From: Polaribacter huanghezhanensis
GTDB lineage: Bacteria > Bacteroidota > Bacteroidia > Flavobacteriales > Flavobacteriaceae
DNA length: 64,000 nt
Direction: 5' to 3'
Assembly (NCBI RefSeq): GCF_030444335.1
Contig: NZ_CP128595.1
Span: 2,122,501-2,186,500 of the forward strand
The position numbers and the translations under genes were made by a program. Each line of letters opens with the position of its first letter. Within the stretch, counting starts at the first letter, position 1. The notes beneath the pieces are model-generated. The model saw only the letters and a list, made by a program, of their open reading frames with translations, had not been told where the DNA came from and did not search any database. Shown here in pieces: positions 37,550-46,018 of this stretch.

Positions 37550-38161
37550 TTATGATGTTTTTATTGCGTCAATGATAAAATCGGCAATTTCAGTTTTTCT
37601 TGCGTTCATAAGTACTTTAAATTCCGAGTCATTTATATCAACAAACGCCTTCAGTAGCGGAGTAGCTACAAAGGGAAAAATGCATAAAGAAATAATATTG
37701 ATAAATAATTGCTCGCCATTTATTGGCTTTAAGATTCCGTTTGCAACTTCTTTTTTTACTTGATTTTTAAATTTTACTAGATTTGGAAAACTGGAGTTTT
37801 CTTTTAGTTTTAAAATAAAATCAGGATTTTTATTCAACTCCATAATGATAAAACTAGGCAAATATGGATGTTTGCTAATAAATGAAATATAACTATTAGC
37901 AAAATTCCGGATCTTAATTTCTATGGATGAATCGTCGTTTAAAACTGCATTCAATTGTGGTGCTAATAAACCGAACGCTTTTTTAAAAACGGCTCCAAAT
38001 AAGAGTTGTTTACTTTTATAATAATAATGCAACATGGCCTTGTTAATGCCAGCTTCATCTGCAATTTCTTGCATTCGTGCGCCATCCATTCCTTTTCGTT
38101 GAAATATCGATTCTGCTGCGTCTAGTATTGAACTCTCTGTGTTTGTATCTTTCAATTTCAT
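37550..38161 (-). CDS. TetR family regulator (CecR-like) of the ABC exporter
   Basis: 203-residue TetR protein. The N-terminal helix-turn-helix is at about 25-50 (MQEIADEAGINKAMLHYYYKSK). The C-terminal ligand domain is less conserved. Gene order TetR, TolC, adaptor, OsmC, ATPase, ATPase, permease, permease parallels CecR-YbhGFSR of enterics. A perfect 16-bp palindrome overlaps the promoter, so it likely represses its own operon until a ligand binds. Confidence 0.9.
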   Translation of the reverse strand: MKLKDTNTESSILDAAESIFQRKGMDGARMQEIADEAGINKAMLHYYYKSKQLLFGAVFKKAFGLLAPQLNAVLNDDSSIEIKIRNFANSYISFISKHPYLPSFIIMELNKNPDFILKLKENSSFPNLVKFKNQVKKEVANGILKPINGEQLFINIISLCIFPFVATPLLKAFVDINDSEFKVLMNARKTEIADFIIDAIKTS

Positions 38162-38177
38162 TTACTAACTGTTTAGT

Positions 38178-38224
38178 TTAACCAATTGGTTAACAAATGT
38201 AGTACAAATTATTTTTGAAATCAA
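38178..38224 (-). promoter_or_regulatory. promoter and TetR operator of the exporter operon
   Basis: On the minus strand, TTG at 38222-38224, a 20-base spacer, then TACATTTG at 38194-38201 form a consensus promoter. The perfect palindrome TTAACCAATTGGTTAA (38178-38193) directly adjoins the -7 box and covers the predicted transcription start. A repressor bound there would block initiation. Confidence 0.8.
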
Positions 38225-38414
38225 AAAAACAACATTTAATTTTTCAATTAATTGGATATCAATAGTTAAGAATATATAGAAAATGCACTTGGATATTCTG
38301 GTCACAATCAACACAAGCTAAAAAACCCGGTGAATAATTATGTTTATAACTAAACCGTTATTTTAACCGGAATACTTCAAATGATTTGTATTTTTCACAA
38401 AAATATTTATTAGA

Positions 38415-38885
38415 ATGTGCAAAGAAAAATTTATGCAAGAAGCTGTAGATGCAGCTTTAAAAGGAATGAACAATAATGAAGGTGGCCCTTTTGGTTGTGT
38501 GGTAGTTAAAGACGGAAAAATAGTAGGAAGAGGAAACAATAAAGTAACGTCAACCAACGATCCAACAGCACATGCAGAAGTTACAGCCATTAGAGATGCG
38601 TGTAAAAATCTAGATTCTTTTCAATTAGATGGGTGCGAGATTTATACGTCGTGCGAACCTTGTCCGATGTGTTTAGGTGCTATTTATTGGGCGCGTCCAG
38701 ATAAAGTGTATTACGGATGTAATCAAGTTGATGCTGCAAATATTGGCTTTGATGATGAATTTATTTACAAAGAAATTCCGTTGCCATATGCTGAACGAAG
38801 CATTCCGTTTGAACAATTAGCGCACGAAATTGCTTTGAAACCATTTCAAGAATGGACGAAAAAAGAAGATAAAACAGCATATTAA
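38415..38885 (+). CDS. guaD: guanine deaminase
   Basis: 156-residue cytidine-deaminase-fold enzyme. Zinc is held by His53 of HAE (Glu55 is the proton shuttle) and by Cys80 and Cys83 in CEPCPMCLGAIYWARP. The stretches HAEVTAIRDACKNLDSFQLDGC and GFDDEFIYKEI closely match B. subtilis GuaD rather than the tRNA deaminase TadA. It converts guanine to xanthine and ammonia. Xanthine dehydrogenase genes follow 71 bases downstream, which confirms a purine-degradation role. Confidence 0.92.
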   Translation: MCKEKFMQEAVDAALKGMNNNEGGPFGCVVVKDGKIVGRGNNKVTSTNDPTAHAEVTAIRDACKNLDSFQLDGCEIYTSCEPCPMCLGAIYWARPDKVYYGCNQVDAANIGFDDEFIYKEIPLPYAERSIPFEQLAHEIALKPFQEWTKKEDKTAY

Positions 38886-38895
38886 ATTAGATATA

Positions 38896-38946
38896 ATGTC
38901 AATTCGAGTGTCACGCTTTTGGGTGTGATGTATCGAGAACTTTTGA
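38896..38946. repeat. dispersed intergenic repeat fragment
   Basis: The stretch containing GTCAATTCGAGTGTCACG and TATCGAGAACTTTTGA recalls a repeat I have seen between flavobacterial genes. It has weak internal symmetry (TCACGC / GTGTGA). It lies between guaD and the xanthine dehydrogenase genes. No second full copy is in this window, so the call is tentative. Confidence 0.4.
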
Positions 38947-38956
38947 AACCTATTAC

Positions 38957-40366
38957 ATGATAACTTTCATCTTAAACAATAAAACCATTACAACTTCAGA
39001 CAATGCTGGAATGACCTTGTTAGATTTTGTTCGATATCAACAACGACTTACAGGAACCAAAATTGGTTGTCGAGAAGGCGATTGTGGTGCTTGTACTGTT
39101 TTAGTTGGAACGTTAAAAAATGATGCAATGGAATACCAAAGCATCACCTCGTGTATTTCTCCTTTAGGAAATGCACATGGAAAACACATTGTAACGGTTG
39201 AAGGTACAAATCTGCAAAACAAATTAACCACAGCTCAAGAAGCCATGAAAGGAAATTTTGCAACGCAATGCGGATTTTGTACACCAGGTTTTGTAGTAGC
39301 GTTAACGGGTTTTGCCTTGTCAAATTCTGATAAAAATCACAACAATGCTTTAAATGCAATTAGCGGAAATATCTGTAGATGTACTGGATATAAAGCAATT
39401 GAAAAAGCAGTGCATCAAGTAGTTGAAAAATTTCAAAGCACACATAAAACGTCTGTAAATTGGTTGATAGAGAACGAATTTGTTCCTGCCTATTTCGCAA
39501 CGATTCCAAAACGTTTAAAAGAGATTGCTACTAAAAAATTAAACCAATCTAAAGGAAAAGTGGTTTCTGGAGGAACGGATTTATATGTGCAACAAGCTGA
39601 TAATTTAACGGATAACGATGTTCTTCTTATTGCCAAAAACGAATCTTTAAAAGGCATTTCTATTGAAAATGGAACCTGTACTATCGGAACAAACGCAACG
39701 GTTTCAGATGTATGGAACCATTCTGAATTAAACAAGTTGTTTCCAAACTTAAGAAAACACTTAAAACTGGTTTCTTCAGAACAAATTAGAAACATGGCTT
39801 CTTTGGGTGGAAACTTTGTAAATGCATCGCCAATTGGAGACATGACAATCTTCTTTTTAGCGTTGAATAGTGATATTACAATCGTAAATTCTAATGAAGA
39901 TGAACGCACAATTGCGCTTAAAGACTTTCATCAAGGATATAAAAAATTCGATTTACAAGAAGGCGAATTGTTGAAAGAAATTCGTTTCAAATCACCAACA
40001 AAACAATCGTTTTTTAATTTCGAAAAAGTCTCCAAACGCACACATTTAGACATTGCAAGCGTCAATGCTGCAATACATATTTCTGTAGATAATGATACCA
40101 TTGTAGAAGCACACGTTGCTATTGGTGGCGTTGCTGCAATTCCGAAATACCTTCACGAAACTTCTGCATTTTTAAAAGGAAAACAATTATCTATAAAAAC
40201 TATTATTGATGCCAATGAAATCCTTCAAAAGGAAATCGCACCAATTAGCGATATTCGTGGTACAAGCGATTACAAACGTTTGTTAGCGCGACAATTATTC
40301 TTTGCGCATTTTACGGAGTTATTTCCACTACAATTCACTTTAAACGATGTCGTTCAGCATGCATAA
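38957..40366 (+). CDS. xdhA: xanthine dehydrogenase iron-sulfur/FAD subunit
   Basis: 469-residue subunit with three parts: a plant-type [2Fe-2S] domain (Cys38, Cys43, Cys46), an all-helical [2Fe-2S] domain (Cys105, Cys108, Cys140, Cys142) and a FAD domain from about residue 190 with VSGGTDLYV and SLGGNFVNASPIGD. It passes electrons from the molybdenum site to NAD. The stop overlaps the start of the large-subunit gene by 20 bases. Confidence 0.95.
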   Translation: MITFILNNKTITTSDNAGMTLLDFVRYQQRLTGTKIGCREGDCGACTVLVGTLKNDAMEYQSITSCISPLGNAHGKHIVTVEGTNLQNKLTTAQEAMKGNFATQCGFCTPGFVVALTGFALSNSDKNHNNALNAISGNICRCTGYKAIEKAVHQVVEKFQSTHKTSVNWLIENEFVPAYFATIPKRLKEIATKKLNQSKGKVVSGGTDLYVQQADNLTDNDVLLIAKNESLKGISIENGTCTIGTNATVSDVWNHSELNKLFPNLRKHLKLVSSEQIRNMASLGGNFVNASPIGDMTIFFLALNSDITIVNSNEDERTIALKDFHQGYKKFDLQEGELLKEIRFKSPTKQSFFNFEKVSKRTHLDIASVNAAIHISVDNDTIVEAHVAIGGVAAIPKYLHETSAFLKGKQLSIKTIIDANEILQKEIAPISDIRGTSDYKRLLARQLFFAHFTELFPLQFTLNDVVQHA

Positions 40367-42686
40367 AAACAACTCAAATACCGATTTAGATTCAAAGTTA
40401 GATGCTGTTGCTGCTGGGTTAAAACAAAGCATCAAAAACTTAGATTCTTATACACATGTTCGTGGAGAATCTTTATATGTTGATGACATCAACGTTAGAG
40501 AAGGAACCTTTCACGGAGTAGTTTTTGATTCACCAAAAGCTCACGGAAAAATAAAAAGTGTCGATTATTCTAAAGCTGAAGCTTTGGAAGGAGTGGAGCG
40601 TATTTTTACGTATAAAGATGTTCCTGGTGAAAATCAGATTGGCGGAATTATTCCTGATGAACCTTTATTTGCAGAAGATGAAGTTCATTTTTGGGGAATG
40701 CCAATTGCGTTAATTGTTGCTACATCCGAATTTATTGCAAGAAAAGCAAGAGCTTTAATCGAAATTGAAATCGAAGAACTTCCGGTAATCACAACAGCAA
40801 AAGAAGCGAAAGCAAAAGAAAGTTTTATCAATGCACCAAGATCTTTTAAATTAGGAGATACCGAAAAAGCATTTGCAGAGTGCGACTATGTTTTTGAAGG
40901 CGAAACGTTTTCAAACGGACAAGAGCATTTATATATTGAAGCACAAGGCGCCTATGCAGAACCTTTAGAAAACGGAAATATAAAAATCACCTCTTCTACA
41001 CAAGGTCCAACCTCTGTACAAGCAATTACAGCAAGAGTTTTAGGTGTTGCCATGCACAAAATTGAAGTGGATGTAACACGACTTGGTGGCGGATTTGGCG
41101 GTAAAGAAGATCAAGCGACACCTTGGGCCGTAATGGCTGCTTTGGCAACGTCTCATCTAAACCAGTCTGTCAAATTAATTCTAAATCGCCATGATGATTT
41201 ACGCATGACAGGGAAACGCCACCCGTATGAAAGTACCTATAAAATCGGCTTAACTAAAGATTTAAAAATACATGCATATCAAACAGAATTTCTACAAAAT
41301 TCTGGTGCAGCAGCAGATTTATCTCCTGCAATTGCAGAAAGAACCTTGTTTCATGCAACCAATAGTTATTACGTTCCTAATGTAACCACAAAAGTGATTA
41401 GTTGTAAAACCAACTTGCCTCCAAATACAGCATTTCGTGGTTTTGGTGGTCCGCAAGGAATGTTTGTTATAGAATCTGCCATTGCAAAAGCTGCTCATGA
41501 AATCGGTGTGAGTGCAAAACAAATTCAGGAAGCCAATTTATTGGAGGAAAACGATACGTTTTCCTACGGACAAATCGCTAAGAAAGTAGAGGCAAAGAAC
41601 ACATGGAATTCTGCAAAAAAACTATTTAATAGCGAAGCTTTAGAGCAAGAAGTAGAAGATTTCAACAAAAAAAACAAAGCATTCAAAAAAGGAATCGCTT
41701 TTATGCCAATTACTTTTGGAATTTCATTTACGAACACACCAATGAATCACGCGCGTGCCTTGGTACATATTTATTTAGATGGAAGTATAGGTATTAGTAC
41801 TGCTGCCGTAGAAATGGGGCAGGGTGTCAATACCAAAATGATGCAAATTGCTGCTGATGTATTTTCCATTCCCATTGATAAAATTAAAATAGAAACTACC
41901 AATACAACTCGAGTTGCAAATACATCACCATCTGCGGCAAGTTCTACAGCAGATTTAAACGGAAAAGCAACCTTAATGGCGTGTAATTCACTTTTAGAAC
42001 GCTTAAAAACTGTAGCTTCGGCAACATTAAATGTTTCTGAAAAAGACATCACATTAAAAGGTGAATTTGTTTATATAAAAGGAAAGAAATCAACAGTAAC
42101 ATGGACAGAGCTCATCAGTAAAACCATGTTAAAACGAGTAGCTTTAACGGAGAATGCACATTATGCAACTCCAGAAATTCATTTTGATAAAACCAAAGAA
42201 AAAGGGCATCCTTTTGCGTATCATGTATACGGAACGGCAATTATTACTACAACAGTAGATTGTATGCGTGGTACGTACGAATTTGATTCGGTTAAAATTG
42301 TACACGATTACGGAACAAGTATGAGTGAAGGAATTGATTTAGGTCAGGTTGAAGGTGGATTAATTCAAGGAATTGGTTGGATGACTATGGAAGAAATTGG
42401 CTATAATGCTGAAGGGAAACTACTTTCAAATGCGCTATCAACCTATAAAGTACCAGATATTTTTTCTGTTCCTAAAAATGTGGAAGTAGTTCCTGTTGAA
42501 ACAGAAGGGAATGACATGGCAATATTAAAATCGAAAGCAGTTGGAGAGCCGCCTTTAATGTATGGAATTGGAGCTTATTTTGCGCTTCAAAACGCCATCA
42601 AAGCTTTTAATCCAAATTATGATTTAAAGTTCCATTCACCAATGACTCCAGAAAAAGTGTTAATGAGTTTATTTTCTAAAAACTAA
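40347..42686 (+). CDS. xdhB: xanthine dehydrogenase molybdenum-binding subunit
   Basis: 779-residue large subunit. Molybdopterin motifs include RLGGGFGGKE, FRGFGGPQ, AVEMGQGVNTKM and, near the C-terminus, the active-site Glu of GEPPL. It oxidises hypoxanthine and xanthine to urate in the cytoplasm. A second ATG lies 12 bases after the first. No XdhC chaperone or molybdenum-cofactor genes are in the window, so cofactor insertion must depend on genes elsewhere. Confidence 0.95.
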   Translation: MSFSMHKNNSNTDLDSKLDAVAAGLKQSIKNLDSYTHVRGESLYVDDINVREGTFHGVVFDSPKAHGKIKSVDYSKAEALEGVERIFTYKDVPGENQIGGIIPDEPLFAEDEVHFWGMPIALIVATSEFIARKARALIEIEIEELPVITTAKEAKAKESFINAPRSFKLGDTEKAFAECDYVFEGETFSNGQEHLYIEAQGAYAEPLENGNIKITSSTQGPTSVQAITARVLGVAMHKIEVDVTRLGGGFGGKEDQATPWAVMAALATSHLNQSVKLILNRHDDLRMTGKRHPYESTYKIGLTKDLKIHAYQTEFLQNSGAAADLSPAIAERTLFHATNSYYVPNVTTKVISCKTNLPPNTAFRGFGGPQGMFVIESAIAKAAHEIGVSAKQIQEANLLEENDTFSYGQIAKKVEAKNTWNSAKKLFNSEALEQEVEDFNKKNKAFKKGIAFMPITFGISFTNTPMNHARALVHIYLDGSIGISTAAVEMGQGVNTKMMQIAADVFSIPIDKIKIETTNTTRVANTSPSAASSTADLNGKATLMACNSLLERLKTVASATLNVSEKDITLKGEFVYIKGKKSTVTWTELISKTMLKRVALTENAHYATPEIHFDKTKEKGHPFAYHVYGTAIITTTVDCMRGTYEFDSVKIVHDYGTSMSEGIDLGQVEGGLIQGIGWMTMEEIGYNAEGKLLSNALSTYKVPDIFSVPKNVEVVPVETEGNDMAILKSKAVGEPPLMYGIGAYFALQNAIKAFNPNYDLKFHSPMTPEKVLMSLFSKN

Positions 42687-42699
42687 CCGCCTTATCGAA

Positions 42700-43182
42700 T
42701 TGCATTATAAAAAATCAAACATTCTTAAAGGCGCACTTATTTATAGTGCTGGAGATTCCGTTGCTGCTCTATTACTAGATGAATTTACGGTATCTCGTTT
42801 GTTAGGAATGATGTTTATTGGCGCTACTTTTTACGCTTTTGAAATTCCGAATTATTTTGATTGGATTGTAAAAAAAACACAGTCACTAAAAGGAATTAAA
42901 GCTACTTTAACAAAAACATTGTTGGCAATCGCTTATTTTAATCCGTTGTGGATTGCGAGACATTTGTTGTTTATTAAATTGTTTTCTGGACAGTTAGATG
43001 CTATTGGTTTCAATCTTTTAGAAATTGCATTTTGGTCGTTTTTAGTAAATATTCCTATTTCTTTTGTCGCCAATTACATCATTCAAAACCGATTTAAACT
43101 ACAGTGGCGTTTTTTAGGATCTGCAATTTTCTCTGCTATCATGGCTATTTACTACGCACTTAGCGAAACTATATTTAGTTAA
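42700..43182 (+). CDS. four-helix integral membrane protein, function unknown
   Basis: 160-residue membrane protein, 13 bases after xdhB and probably in its operon. No ATG lies in frame before the first helix; TTG at 42700 is the most sensible start. The N-terminal helix holds SAGDSVAALLLDEFTVSRLLGMMFIGATF, and the last third is again hydrophobic. The GD...R...G order faintly recalls Mpv17/PMP22 proteins, but I would not assign that family without a profile search. Given the neighbours, a role in purine uptake or urate export is possible but unproven. Confidence 0.6.
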   Translation: MHYKKSNILKGALIYSAGDSVAALLLDEFTVSRLLGMMFIGATFYAFEIPNYFDWIVKKTQSLKGIKATLTKTLLAIAYFNPLWIARHLLFIKLFSGQLDAIGFNLLEIAFWSFLVNIPISFVANYIIQNRFKLQWRFLGSAIFSAIMAIYYALSETIFS

Positions 43183-43224
43183 TTTTTTGTATATATCTAA
43201 CAAAATTATAATTATTTGTTAATT

Positions 43225-43267
43225 GTATTTAAGTAATTGCTTAAATACGTAAATAATTATATATTTG
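43225..43267 (+). promoter_or_regulatory. promoter and ArsR-type operator of the mer operon
   Basis: The promoter is TTG (43237-43239), a 20-base spacer and TATATTTG (43260-43267). A 9-bp inverted repeat GTATTTAAG-N6-CTTAAATAC (43225-43248) covers the -33 element. Its size and AT-rich inverted form suit an ArsR/SmtB-type repressor, encoded 19 bases downstream. Confidence 0.75.
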
Positions 43268-43285
43268 TATTCTAAAATAGATCAT

Positions 43286-43657
43286 ATGAAATTAGAAGTA
43301 AGCTGTACACGAGTAGAAGCCAACCATAAACAGTTGCAAAACTGTATGGAAACATTAGACAACATGGAAGAAAGTTTTGAAAAAACAACAAAATTACTTT
43401 CTATTTCTGGGAATGATGTCAGATTAAAAATTCTTTATCTATTAAATATGGAGAAAGAACTTTGCCCTTGTGATTTAGCCGATATATTAAGAATGAGTGT
43501 TCCTGCAATATCACAACACATTCGGAAAATAAAAGATGCTGGGATGATAACAGCTAGGAGAGAAGGACAAACACTCTACTATTCATTAAATAATGATGAA
43601 ACAGCGATTTTAAACACCATTTTTAACTCCATTAAATTAAATAGAAAAATAGCCTAA
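43286..43657 (+). CDS. ArsR family metal-sensing repressor of the mer operon
   Basis: 123-residue winged-helix protein. The helix-turn-helix is at about 58-85. The metal site of classic ArsR, ELCVCDL, appears as ELCPCDL with Cys60 and Cys62. Extra cysteines at 7 and 20 could complete a Hg(II) site. I chose ATG 43286; a TTG seven codons earlier overlaps the -7 box. MerTP and MerA genes follow at once, so it probably releases the operator when it binds mercury. Confidence 0.88.
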   Translation: MKLEVSCTRVEANHKQLQNCMETLDNMEESFEKTTKLLSISGNDVRLKILYLLNMEKELCPCDLADILRMSVPAISQHIRKIKDAGMITARREGQTLYYSLNNDETAILNTIFNSIKLNRKIA

Positions 43658-43668
43658 AATTTAAAATT

Positions 43669-44277
43669 ATGAACACTAAAAAAACATCAAAAAAAGCAGC
43701 ATATACAGGGGTATTTGCTGCCGTAGCAGCATCATCATGTTGCATACCACCAGTTATTGCATTAATCGCCGGAATAGGAGGTAGCGCATCAGCATTGTCT
43801 TGGATGGAACCTTTTAGACCTTATTTAATTGGTATCGCTATTATCGCAATTGGCTATGCATGGTATACCTATTTAAAACCTAAAAAAGCAGAGGATTGTT
43901 GTGAAGCAGATAAAAAACCAACATGGTATCAAACCAAAGGATTTTTAATTGGAATAACGCTCTTTGCAGCAATATCAATAGCCTTTCCTTATTATGCATC
44001 TATTTTTTATCCAAACAATAAAAAAGAAATAACTATTGTTAAACAATCAAACATAGAGACGCTCAATTTTGATATCAAAGGAATGACTTGTGCTTCTTGT
44101 GAACTACACGTTGTACATGCGGTAAATGAATTAGGAGGTATTGTTGATGTAGTAGCGTCGTTTGAAAAAGCAAATGCCACGGTAGCGTTTGACAATTCAA
44201 AAACTTCGAAGAAGGACATTGAAAAAGCAATAAATTCAACAGGGTATAAAGTAATTCATCAAAATAAAGAAAAATGA
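43669..44277 (+). CDS. merTP: mercuric ion transporter, MerT-MerP fusion
   Basis: 202-residue fusion. The N-terminal MerT part has the paired cysteines Cys24-Cys25 (SSCCIPP) in its first helix, further helices, and a second pair Cys77-Cys78 in the cytoplasmic loop. The C-terminal heavy-metal-associated domain has GMTCASC with Cys141 and Cys144, the counterpart of MerP. It brings Hg(II) in and hands it to MerA. It starts 11 bases after the regulator gene and overlaps merA by four bases. Confidence 0.92.
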   Translation: MNTKKTSKKAAYTGVFAAVAASSCCIPPVIALIAGIGGSASALSWMEPFRPYLIGIAIIAIGYAWYTYLKPKKAEDCCEADKKPTWYQTKGFLIGITLFAAISIAFPYYASIFYPNNKKEITIVKQSNIETLNFDIKGMTCASCELHVVHAVNELGGIVDVVASFEKANATVAFDNSKTSKKDIEKAINSTGYKVIHQNKEK

Positions 44278-45950
44278 TTCCAAACATAAAAACGGTTAAT
44301 CTAAAAATTAAAGGAATGAGCTGTGATGGTTGTTCATCTCATATAGAAAAGGATGTCAATTCAAAAGACGGAATTGTAAGCAGCACTGTAAATCACCAAA
44401 CTGGAGAAGGCAAGTTTGTTTTTGACGCAAATAAGATCAGCAATCAAGATATTGTGAATGCAGTGAATACTATCGGCAATTATTCAGTTGATGAAACTGT
44501 TGAAAAAGAAGATTGCTGTGTTGTAAATTCTGATAAAAAAAAGCAATTCGATTTAATTGTGATTGGAGGTGGTTCTGCGGCATTTTCGGCAGCTATCAAA
44601 GCGGAAGATTTAGGACTTACCACTTTAATGGTCAATGCTGGATTAGATTTTGGCGGCACCTGTGTCAATGTAGGTTGTGTGCCTTCTAAAAACTTAATTA
44701 GAGCAGCTGAAACAGTATATCATGCTACACATTCTAATTTTAAAGGCATCAAAACCAAAGGAGTAGAAATTGATTTCACTCAAATTATCAAAGACAAGAA
44801 AGCATTAGTTGCCACATTACAGCAACATAAATATATGGATGTGGTAAGTGATTTCAAAAACTTAACCATGCTTAAAGGATGGGCTACATTTGTTGATACA
44901 AATACAATCCTTGTTGATGGTAAAACTACATACACCGCAACTAACATCATTATAGCAACAGGAGCGACCACCAACATTCCAAATATTGAAGGATTAAAAG
45001 AGGTGGGCTACCTAACCAATGTTTCTTTGTTCGATTTAGAAGAAAAACCTAAAAGTTTAACCATCATGGGTGCTGGTTATATTGGATTGGAAATAGCCAT
45101 GGCATACAATCGTTTGGGCGTAAAAGTGCGTATTATAGAGTTTACGGATAGACCTTTACGCAGTCAAACCAAAGACATTACCGATATTTTAGAAACGCAA
45201 ATGAACAGTGAAGGAATTGAAATCCTTCCCAATTTTAGAGCCATTAAATTTGAAAAAGAGGGCGATAACACTATTATTCATTGCAAATGTCCAGATGGTT
45301 CTATTACTCAAATCATTGAAGAAGGACATCTTCTTGTTGCTACAGGAACAACATCAAATACATCAAATTTAGGTCTTGAAAATGTTGATTTAAAATTATC
45401 AAAAAATGGACATATTATGGTCAATGAGAAAATGGAAACCAATGTTGCTAATATCTATGCAGCTGGTGATGTTGCTAATACTCCTCCTTTTGTATACACT
45501 GCTGCAAAAGAGGGAAGTACAGCGGTACATAACGCCTTTACTTTAGCAAAAAACAGTGTCGATTATACTTCGTTACCTTGGGTGGTTTTTACGGATCCTC
45601 AAATAGCCGGAGCGGGTATGGATGAAGTAGCAGCCGAAAAAACAGGCATTCCTTTTGAAGTATCTAAATTAGATTTAATTCACGTTCCTAGAGCATTAGC
45701 GGCACAAGATACCAGAGGGTTTATAAAGTTAATTAGAAATACAGAAACCGATAAATTAATTGGCGCAAGAGTCATAGCTCCAGAAGGAGGTGAGCTCATC
45801 CAACAATTAAGTATGGCTATTAAGTTTGGCATAACAGTAAAAGATTTAGCAGAGAGCTTTTATCCGTATTTAACATTGGGAGAAAGCATCAAGTTAGCAG
45901 CAATTACTTTTGGAAAAGATGTTTCTAAACTGAGTTGTTGTGCTTCTTAA
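44274..45950 (+). CDS. merA: mercuric reductase
   Basis: 558-residue flavoprotein. An N-terminal heavy-metal domain carries GMSCDGC (Cys17, Cys20). The core is a pyridine nucleotide-disulfide oxidoreductase with FAD motif GGGSAAFSAA, redox pair Cys130/Cys135 in GGTCVNVGCVPSK, the NAD(P)H motif GAGYIGLE, and the mercury-delivering Cys555-Cys556 four residues from the end. It reduces Hg(II) to volatile Hg(0) with NADPH. All catalytic cysteines are present. Confidence 0.96.
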   Translation: MIPNIKTVNLKIKGMSCDGCSSHIEKDVNSKDGIVSSTVNHQTGEGKFVFDANKISNQDIVNAVNTIGNYSVDETVEKEDCCVVNSDKKKQFDLIVIGGGSAAFSAAIKAEDLGLTTLMVNAGLDFGGTCVNVGCVPSKNLIRAAETVYHATHSNFKGIKTKGVEIDFTQIIKDKKALVATLQQHKYMDVVSDFKNLTMLKGWATFVDTNTILVDGKTTYTATNIIIATGATTNIPNIEGLKEVGYLTNVSLFDLEEKPKSLTIMGAGYIGLEIAMAYNRLGVKVRIIEFTDRPLRSQTKDITDILETQMNSEGIEILPNFRAIKFEKEGDNTIIHCKCPDGSITQIIEEGHLLVATGTTSNTSNLGLENVDLKLSKNGHIMVNEKMETNVANIYAAGDVANTPPFVYTAAKEGSTAVHNAFTLAKNSVDYTSLPWVVFTDPQIAGAGMDEVAAEKTGIPFEVSKLDLIHVPRALAAQDTRGFIKLIRNTETDKLIGARVIAPEGGELIQQLSMAIKFGITVKDLAESFYPYLTLGESIKLAAITFGKDVSKLSCCAS

Positions 45951-45970
45951 AAGTTACTTCTAAATAAAAC

Positions 45971-46003
45971 AAAAAAGGTTGTCTATAACAGACAACCTTT
46001 TTT
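45971..46003. terminator. bidirectional intrinsic terminator
   Basis: A 14-bp stem (45971-45984 and 45990-46003, loop ATAAC) has A and T runs at its ends. It separates merA from the convergent DJ-1-type gene. Confidence 0.9.
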
Positions 46004-46018
46004 TATGAATGGATGATT

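Noticed and set aside
38396-38446. guaD as the tRNA deaminase tadA
   Set aside because: The C-terminal half and the WARP-containing zinc motif fit B. subtilis GuaD, and the xdh genes follow.
39490-39909. 139-residue minus-strand open frame inside xdhA
   Set aside because: It lies fully within a gene with all expected motifs and has no independent start signals.
42700-43182. Assignment of the membrane protein to the AlaE alanine exporter family
   Set aside because: The conserved AlaE stretches as I recall them do not align; only length and hydrophobicity are similar.
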